DNA from: Mycolicibacterium chubuense NBB4
Lineage (GTDB): Bacteria > Actinomycetota > Actinomycetes > Mycobacteriales > Mycobacteriaceae
Reading direction: 5' to 3'
DNA length: 64,000 bases
Assembly: GCF_000266905.1 (NCBI RefSeq)
Contig: NC_018027.1
Coordinates: 868,001 to 932,000 of the forward strand
Position 1 is the first letter of the stretch. The number at the start of each line of letters is the position of its first letter. Shown here one piece after another: positions 59,408 to 64,000 of the stretch. Below the pieces are notes generated by a model, which was not told the DNA's origin, did no database searches, and saw nothing but the letters and a program-made list of their open reading frames with translations. Made by a program: the position numbers and the translations under genes.

Positions 59408-60142
59408 ATGGCGCGGGACCTGTCGCGGATGACGGCGCGATCGGTGGTGCTGAGCGTGCTGCTGGGCGCGCACCCGGCCTGGGCCACGGCCGCCCAACTG
59501 GTGCAGCTCACCAGTGATTTCGGGATCAGGGAGTCGACGGTGCGGGTGGCGCTGACGCGAATGGTCGGCGCCGGGGACCTCATCCGCTCCGAGGACGGCT
59601 ACCGGCTCTCCGACCGTCTGCTGGCCCGTCAGCGGCGACAGGACGACGCCATCGATCCGCACCGACGCCGGTGGGGCGGCGACTGGGTGACACTGGTGAT
59701 CACCAGCATCGGTACCGACGCGCGGACCCGCGCCGCGCTGCGAACCACGCTGCAGGACAAGCGTTTCGCCGAACTGCGTGAGGGGGTGTGGCTGCGGCCC
59801 GACAACGTCGAGGTGGACCTGGGCGCCGACGTCGGGCAGCGGGTGCGCGTGCTGCGCGCCCGCGACGCCGACCCCGTGGAGCTGGCCGGCCGGCTGTGGG
59901 ACCTCGCGGGCTGGGCGCAGGCCGGACGCACACTGCTGGCGGACATGGCCGCAGCCGGCGACGTGCCGGGACGGTTCGTCGTCGCCGCTGCGATCGTGCG
60001 CCATCTGCTCACCGACCCGGTACTGCCCGAGGCGCTGCTGCCCGACGACTGGCCGGGTGGGCAACTGCGTGAGGCGTACCAGGACTTCGCCGCGGACATG
60101 GCGGCGCGGCGCGACGGAGTTCAGCTGATGGAGGCGAAATGA
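59408..60142 (+). CDS. PaaX-family transcriptional regulator
   Basis: The 244-residue protein has an N-terminal winged HTH (MTARSVVLSVLLGAHPAWATAAQLVQLTSDFGIRESTVRVALTRM) and a PaaX-like C-terminal domain (GDWVTLVI, REGVWLRPDNVEVDL, RFVVAAAIVRHLLTDPVLPEALLPDDWPG). PaaX-type repressors respond to aryl- or acyl-CoA. It is embedded in the fadE8-echA4-echA5 operon and may repress it. ATG at 59408, or GTG two codons earlier overlapping the echA4 stop; stop overlaps the echA5 ATG. Confidence 0.88.
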   Translation: MARDLSRMTARSVVLSVLLGAHPAWATAAQLVQLTSDFGIRESTVRVALTRMVGAGDLIRSEDGYRLSDRLLARQRRQDDAIDPHRRRWGGDWVTLVITSIGTDARTRAALRTTLQDKRFAELREGVWLRPDNVEVDLGADVGQRVRVLRARDADPVELAGRLWDLAGWAQAGRTLLADMAAAGDVPGRFVVAAAIVRHLLTDPVLPEALLPDDWPGGQLREAYQDFAADMAARRDGVQLMEAK

Positions 60143-60906
60143 CCGCTGGCGGTGTGAGAGTGGAGAAGAACGGCCCGGTGACCACGGTCATCATGAACCG
60201 GCCGGACGCGCGCAACGCGGTCAACGGCCCCGCCGCACACGAATTGCACGCGGCGTTCAAAGAATTCGACTCCGACGACTCCGCGTCGGCGGCGGTATTG
60301 TGGGGCGACGGCGGAACATTCTGCGCCGGAGCCGATCTCAAGGCCTTCGGGACGCCGGAGTCCAACCCGGTGCACCGGACCGGGCTCGGCCCCATGGGGC
60401 CCAGCCGTATGGTGCTGTCCAAGCCGGTGATCGCCGCGGTGAGCGGATACGCGGTGGCCGGCGGGCTCGAGCTCGCACTCTGGTGCGACCTGCGGGTGAT
60501 CGAGCAGGACGCCGTGATGGGCGTCTTCTGCCGGCGGTGGGGTGTGCCGCTGATCGACGGGGGCACCGTGCGACTGCCGCGGCTGATCGGGCACAGCAGG
60601 GCGATGGACCTCGTGCTGACCGGCCGCGCCGTCGACGCCGACGAGGCGTACGCGATAGGCCTGGCCAACCGCGTCGTGCCCACCGGAGAGGCGCGGCAAC
60701 GCGCCGAGGAACTCGCCGCGGAACTGGCCGCGCTTCCTCAGCAGTGCCTGCGTGCCGATCGCATGTCGCTGCTCAATCAGTGGGGCTGTTCCGAGGCCGA
60801 CGCCATGGCTTTCGAGTTCGGCAGCATGGCGAAGGTGGCGGCCGAATCCCTGGACGGCGCAGCGCGTTTCGCCGCAGGCGCGGGCCGCCACGGCGCGCGC
60901 GCCTGA
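60139..60906 (+). CDS. echA5: Enoyl-CoA hydratase EchA5
   Basis: The 255-residue crotonase has the conserved blocks LWGDGGTFCAGADLKAFG and AVSGYAVAGGLELALWCDLRVIEQDAVMG, and RRWGVPLIDGGTVRLPRLIG with an acidic residue in place of one classical Glu. It is the last gene of the operon; ATG overlaps the PaaX-like stop (ATGA). Probably hydrates an enoyl-CoA in lipid catabolism. Confidence 0.92.
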   Translation: MTAGGVRVEKNGPVTTVIMNRPDARNAVNGPAAHELHAAFKEFDSDDSASAAVLWGDGGTFCAGADLKAFGTPESNPVHRTGLGPMGPSRMVLSKPVIAAVSGYAVAGGLELALWCDLRVIEQDAVMGVFCRRWGVPLIDGGTVRLPRLIGHSRAMDLVLTGRAVDADEAYAIGLANRVVPTGEARQRAEELAAELAALPQQCLRADRMSLLNQWGCSEADAMAFEFGSMAKVAAESLDGAARFAAGAGRHGARA

Positions 60907-60916
60907 CGGCCGGCGA

Positions 60917-61321
60917 TCAGCCCTTGCTGATCTTGTTGTTGTTCCCGGTGTCGTTGACCTTGGGATCGCCGTTGCGGTAGGTGACGGTGTTGTTCAGCCC
61001 GACCACCGACAGCTCTTTGTCGACCTGCTCGAAGGTGATCTTGTTGTCGGCGCCGCCGATGTTGACGTTGGCGCACGTGCCCTTGACCGTCAGCGTGTTG
61101 TTGGACCCGCCGACGTTGAGCGATTTGCCGTCGGCGCAGTCGATGTCGGCCGTCGTGCCGAACGAGCCGTAGTTGATCGTGTTGCCGATCTCGACCTGTG
61201 CACCCGAGGAGCCCGCGGTCGCGGTCGGGGTGTTGGTGTCCTTGCTGGTCGATCCGCAGCCGCTCAGTCCGACGGCGACGGCCGACAGCGCGACGAGGCC
61301 GCCGATCAGCCGGGCGCTCAC
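60917..61321 (-). CDS. DUF3060 lipoprotein
   Basis: The 134-residue precursor starts at GTG 61321 with a lipoprotein signal ending LSGC (Cys about 22). The mature part has DUF3060 repeats: GGSNNTLTVKG, GGADNKITFE, GLNNTVTYRNG. It is probably membrane-anchored outside the cell, with unknown role. Its start overlaps the stop of the second DUF3060 gene (GTGA). Confidence 0.82.
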   Translation of the reverse strand: MSARLIGGLVALSAVAVGLSGCGSTSKDTNTPTATAGSSGAQVEIGNTINYGSFGTTADIDCADGKSLNVGGSNNTLTVKGTCANVNIGGADNKITFEQVDKELSVVGLNNTVTYRNGDPKVNDTGNNNKISKG

Positions 61322-61689
61322 GCGGGCACCCGATCGATGCGGTTGGTCATACCCAGCTCCCGGCCGCGGTCCCACACGATCGGCGATCCGTTCTTGTAGA
61401 ACACCGCCTGGTCCCAGCCGTACACCGTGATGTCGTTGATGACGTTGTCGGCGACGATGACGTTGGACGAGCCCTGCACGGTCACCGCCCAGCAGGTGCC
61501 GAGCGCGTTGATCTGATTGCCGGTGCCCATCACGATCAACGTCGCGTTGTTGCAGTCGACGGTGCGCGCGACGCCCTGGCCGGTGACGGTGGTGTCGCCG
61601 TTCTTGGCCAGCGCCGGCGGAGCCACCGCCACCACCGTCGCGGACAGCGTCAGCGCACACGTGGCCAGTACTCGTCCCGTTGCTCTCAC
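61318..61689 (-). CDS. DUF3060 secreted protein
   Basis: The 123-residue precursor begins at GTG 61689 with a Sec signal (VLATCALTLSATVVAVAPPALA, cleaved after ALA). The mature region has GTGNQINALG, GSSNVIVADNVIN and GWDQAVFYKNG, weak DUF3060 repeats. A 35-codon in-frame extension upstream is Arg-rich and unlikely. It is coupled to the DUF3060 lipoprotein gene and is divergent from the DUF3558 lipoprotein gene. Confidence 0.72.
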   Translation of the reverse strand: MRATGRVLATCALTLSATVVAVAPPALAKNGDTTVTGQGVARTVDCNNATLIVMGTGNQINALGTCWAVTVQGSSNVIVADNVINDITVYGWDQAVFYKNGSPIVWDRGRELGMTNRIDRVPA

Positions 61690-61753
61690 ACCCCGCAGCC
61701 TACGGCGTCGAAGGAGTCGCCACAGCGAGATGTGCTGGGTACCGTGAGCTGCA

Positions 61754-62302
61754 ATGCGCCGGCGTGTCGAATGGGTCCTGTTGGTTGCGGTCACAGCGAC
61801 GGCGACCGTGGCGGCATGCGCGCAGACGGTGACCGGAACGGCACAGCGGGCGGACTCGGTGGTCCCGGACCCCGATCGCAGCTACGGCTACGTCAACGAC
61901 CGCTGCGGTCTGCTCGACGACAGCTCGGTCCAGGCCACGCTCGGCGCCGACAACGTCACCCGGCCCTACAGCGGCGCGGTGTGCCAGTACGTCCTGTCGC
62001 GCCGCTCGGGCAGTAGCGCCGCGGCGACCGTCGACGCCACGTTCTCCTGGTTCGAGACCGGAAGCCTGGCGCGCGAGCGAGACCTCGCGGCCGGGCACGG
62101 CGCCGTCGTCACCGACACCCTCATCGAGCGTCACAAAGCCTTCTCCGCGCGCCGCGACGTGACGGGGGTGGCCTGCTCGGCGACCGCCGCGGCGGGATCG
62201 GGCGTGGTGAGCTGGTGGGTGCAGTACCGCGGAGCCAAATCCGGTGATCCGTGCGTCGACGCGCAGAAGTTGCTGTCGGCGACCTTGCGGTCGGACATGT
62301 GA
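61754..62302 (+). CDS. DUF3558-like lipoprotein
   Basis: The 182-residue precursor has a lipoprotein signal ending VAAC (Cys near 22) and a DUF3558-type mature domain with spaced cysteines (DRCGLLDDSS, AVCQYVLS, GVACSATA, DPCVDAQKLL). It is exported and probably lipid-anchored. It lies 64 bases from the divergent DUF3060 genes and just before another DUF3558 lipoprotein. Function unknown. Confidence 0.78.
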   Translation: MRRRVEWVLLVAVTATATVAACAQTVTGTAQRADSVVPDPDRSYGYVNDRCGLLDDSSVQATLGADNVTRPYSGAVCQYVLSRRSGSSAAATVDATFSWFETGSLARERDLAAGHGAVVTDTLIERHKAFSARRDVTGVACSATAAAGSGVVSWWVQYRGAKSGDPCVDAQKLLSATLRSDM

Positions 62303-62303
62303 A

Positions 62304-62834
62304 GTGACCGGGGCACGGGCAGCGGGTCTGCTGGTGCTCGGTGCGCTCGCCGTGGGCTGCGGCGGTCCCGGGCAGTCGGCCGACGCCACCGACTCCGGGG
62401 CGGGTCCGCGGCAGACCGGCCAGGGGTTCCACAGCGAGGACTGCAACGGCGTCACCGACGCCGACGTCGAGAAGGCCGCGGGCTCGAAGCTCTACACCAA
62501 GGCCGTCGTCAGCGACTCGGGCTGTTTCTGGCAGGAGAACACCGTGTTCGGCGACGTCGGCGCGGGCATGGGCATCTCCACCTGGTGGTACCGGGGCAGC
62601 GATTTGGACACCGAACGCGGCCTGGAGCAGCGCGCCGGCCGCACGCTCTCCGAGCTCTCCATCGACGGCAACAAGGGCTTCAAGGCCTACGACGACACCG
62701 CCTGCAGCATCTACGTGGCCAAAGGCGGTGACGTCATCACCTGGTCCATCCAGACGCTGAACTCCTCGATGATGCCCGACCTGTGTTCGATCGCCGGCCA
62801 GCTTGCACAACTGTCGCAGCAGCGCGTGAACTAG
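62304..62834 (+). CDS. DUF3558-like lipoprotein
   Basis: The 176-residue precursor starts at GTG 62304, one base after the upstream stop, with signal LLVLGALAVGC (Cys near 16-18). The mature part has DUF3558-type cysteines (DCNGVTDADVEKAAG, DSGCFWQEN, TACSIYVAKG, DLCSIAGQLA). It shares only a general pattern with its neighbour, consistent with an old duplication. Exported, unknown function. Confidence 0.78.
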   Translation: MTGARAAGLLVLGALAVGCGGPGQSADATDSGAGPRQTGQGFHSEDCNGVTDADVEKAAGSKLYTKAVVSDSGCFWQENTVFGDVGAGMGISTWWYRGSDLDTERGLEQRAGRTLSELSIDGNKGFKAYDDTACSIYVAKGGDVITWSIQTLNSSMMPDLCSIAGQLAQLSQQRVN

Positions 62835-62901
62835 AGTTTGTCGCTTACCTGGCAGATCCCGCGAGGGGATGACCCGAACACACCCGAGGGGGAACCGCGA
62901 C

Positions 62902-63477
62902 ATGGCAGCTCGGCCGCCGCGATCGGCGAGGCTGAGCCGTGACTCCATCGTCAACGCCGCCCTGACGTTCCTGGACCGCGAGGGCTGGGATTCGCTGACG
63001 ATCAACGCCCTGGCCAACCAGCTCGGCACCAAGGGCCCGTCGCTCTACAACCACGTGCACAGCCTCGACGACCTGCGCCGGACGGTGCGCATGCGGGTGG
63101 TCGGCGACATCATCGACATGCTCAACACCGTCGGCCAGGGCCGCACGCCCGACGACGCGGTGATGGTGATGGCCAGCGCCTACCGCAGCTACGCCCACCA
63201 TCATCCCGGCCGCTACTCGGCCTTCACCCGGATGCCGCTCGGTGGCGACGACCCCGAGTTCACCGCGGCCACCCACGCGGCCGCGGCGCCCGTCATCTCC
63301 GTGCTGTCCTCCTACGGCCTCGACGAGGAGGCCGCGTTCTTCGCCGCCCTGGAGTTCTGGTCGGCCATGCACGGGTTCGTGCTGCTGGAGATGACCGGGG
63401 TGATGGCCGGCATCGACACCGACGCGGTGTTCACCGACATGGTGATGCGGCTCGCCACGGGCATGCGGTCGCGATAG
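62902..63477 (+). CDS. TetR-family transcriptional regulator
   Basis: The 191-residue regulator has a TetR HTH (RDSIVNAALTFLDREGWDSLTINALANQLGTKGPSLYNHVHSLDDLRR, about 13-60) and a C-terminal WHG-type domain (PDDAVMVMASAYRSYAHHHPGRYSAF, EFWSAMHGFVLLEMTG). Located directly before rpsL, as Rv0681 is in M. tuberculosis. ATG at 62902 follows GAGGGGG. Targets unknown. Confidence 0.9.
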   Translation: MAARPPRSARLSRDSIVNAALTFLDREGWDSLTINALANQLGTKGPSLYNHVHSLDDLRRTVRMRVVGDIIDMLNTVGQGRTPDDAVMVMASAYRSYAHHHPGRYSAFTRMPLGGDDPEFTAATHAAAAPVISVLSSYGLDEEAAFFAALEFWSAMHGFVLLEMTGVMAGIDTDAVFTDMVMRLATGMRSR

Positions 63478-63496
63478 CGCCGCAGGTCAGCGGGTT

Positions 63497-63524
63497 TTGT
63501 CGAGGTCCGCGGCCCTGGTATTGT
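63497..63524 (+). promoter_or_regulatory. SigA-type promoter of the rpsL operon
   Basis: TTGTCG (63497-63502) and TATTGT (63519-63524), 16-base spacer, about 200 bases before the rpsL ATG. The leader between holds several hairpin-forming stretches. Confidence 0.65.
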
Positions 63525-63726
63525 GGACGGTCGTGCCTGGTAGGCAAGGCGCTTGATTCACAAGCATGCCTGCACGCCGGGCCAGTTTGCATGTCTAGCG
63601 CCATGGGTGCCTTGGAAATTATCCGAGAACACGCGGGCGGCCGCATGCGACACGCCCGGATGCGGGGTAGCCCGCGACACAGAACTTCAGAAGAACTCAG
63701 AACGAAGCAACACAGGAAGCCGGTAC

Positions 63727-63999
63727 ATGCCAACCATCAACCAGCTGGTCCGTAAGGGTCGCCGCGACAAGATCGCCAAGGTGAAGACCGCGGCACTGAA
63801 GGGCAGCCCGCAGCGTCGCGGCGTGTGCACTCGCGTGTACACGACCACCCCGAAGAAGCCGAACTCGGCGCTTCGGAAGGTGGCCCGCGTGAGGCTGACC
63901 AGCGCGGTCGAGGTCACCGCCTACATCCCGGGCGAGGGCCACAACCTGCAGGAGCACTCGATGGTGCTGGTGCGTGGTGGTCGTGTGAAGGACCTGCCC
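63727..63999 (+). CDS. rpsL: 30S ribosomal protein S12, N-terminal part
   Basis: The first 91 residues are visible; the gene runs past the window. It begins [15 protein letters not shown] and has [12 protein letters not shown] and GGRVKDLP. Lys43 and Lys88, the sites of streptomycin-resistance changes, are both Lys here, i.e. wild type. S12 sits at the decoding centre of the small subunit. It heads the str operon (rpsL-rpsG-fusA-tuf) by established mycobacterial order. Confidence 0.97.
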   Translation, partial: MPTINQLVRKGRRDKIAKVKTAALKGSPQRRGVCTRVYTTTPKKPNSALRKVARVRLTSAVEVTAYIPGEGHNLQEHSMVLVRGGRVKDLP

Positions 64000-64000
64000 G

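Overview
The window is high-GC actinobacterial DNA. Its gene order matches the rpoBC / FAS-II dehydratase region of mycobacteria: recD-recB-recC, echA3, glyoxalase II, tRNA-Thr/tRNA-Met/rpmG, hadABC, tRNA-Trp/secE/nusG/rplK/rplA, mycolate methyltransferases, lipG, an ABC1 kinase, alpha-mannosidase, ROK kinase, rplJ/rplL, mkl, rpoB/rpoC, endonuclease IV, fadE8-echA4-paaX-like-echA5, TetR, rpsL. This is the order I know from Mycobacterium tuberculosis Rv0629c-Rv0682, with insertions and losses, so the host is most likely a rapidly growing Mycolicibacterium/Mycobacterium. The species cannot be fixed from sequence alone.

Layout. 1-3.3 kb: the end of a LuxR-type regulator and a large membrane protein with a kinase-like middle domain. 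3.3-13.1 kb (minus strand): an apparent five-gene operon HD hydrolase-recC-recB-NYN/LOTUS-recD; the junctions recC/recB, recB/NYN and NYN/recD are ATGA overlaps. 13.2-19.1 kb: DUF3060 membrane protein, FAD oxidoreductase, CorA-like transporter, echA3, a 44-residue small ORF with a strong ribosome-binding site, a DUF2235 protein lacking its serine nucleophile, and glyoxalase II. 19.2-24.2 kb (plus strand): tRNA-Thr, tRNA-Met, rpmG, hadABC, tRNA-Trp, secE, nusG, rplK, rplA, terminator.

24.5-31.5 kb (minus strand): an mmaA4-type mycolate methyltransferase cut in two by a complete IS256-family element (24853-26340; 24-bp terminal inverted repeats, 9-bp target duplication), a second intact methyltransferase, lipG, an ABC1 kinase and a DUF2236/MpaB-type oxygenase, with a divergent TetR gene. 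32.2-40.0 kb: two DinB-fold genes divergent from a WYL regulator, then a coupled operon of GH38 alpha-mannosidase, a SurA-like/DUF7158-type protein and a ROK sugar kinase. The last two genes are joined by a 32-bp tandem repeat that creates two 10-codon relay ORFs.

40.0-52.5 kb: rplJ leader, rplJ, rplL, the Mce ATPase mkl, a secreted Glu-Pro-rich alpha/beta hydrolase, rpoB and rpoC with an excellent terminator. 52.5-64 kb: a beta-hydroxyacid dehydrogenase / carboxymuconolactone decarboxylase-like pair, endonuclease IV, a PAP2 membrane phosphatase, purU, the fadE8-echA4-PaaX-like-echA5 operon, two DUF3060 exported proteins divergent from two DUF3558 lipoproteins, a TetR regulator, and the start of rpsL.

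Themes: transcription and translation core genes, mycolic acid synthesis (hadABC, mmaA genes), RecBCD-type DNA processing, acyl-CoA metabolism and small exported envelope proteins. The most unusual signals are the gene content of the recBCD operon, the IS disruption of mmaA4, and short direct duplications that include stop codons at three separate gene ends (rplK, rplA, and the gene before the ROK kinase).
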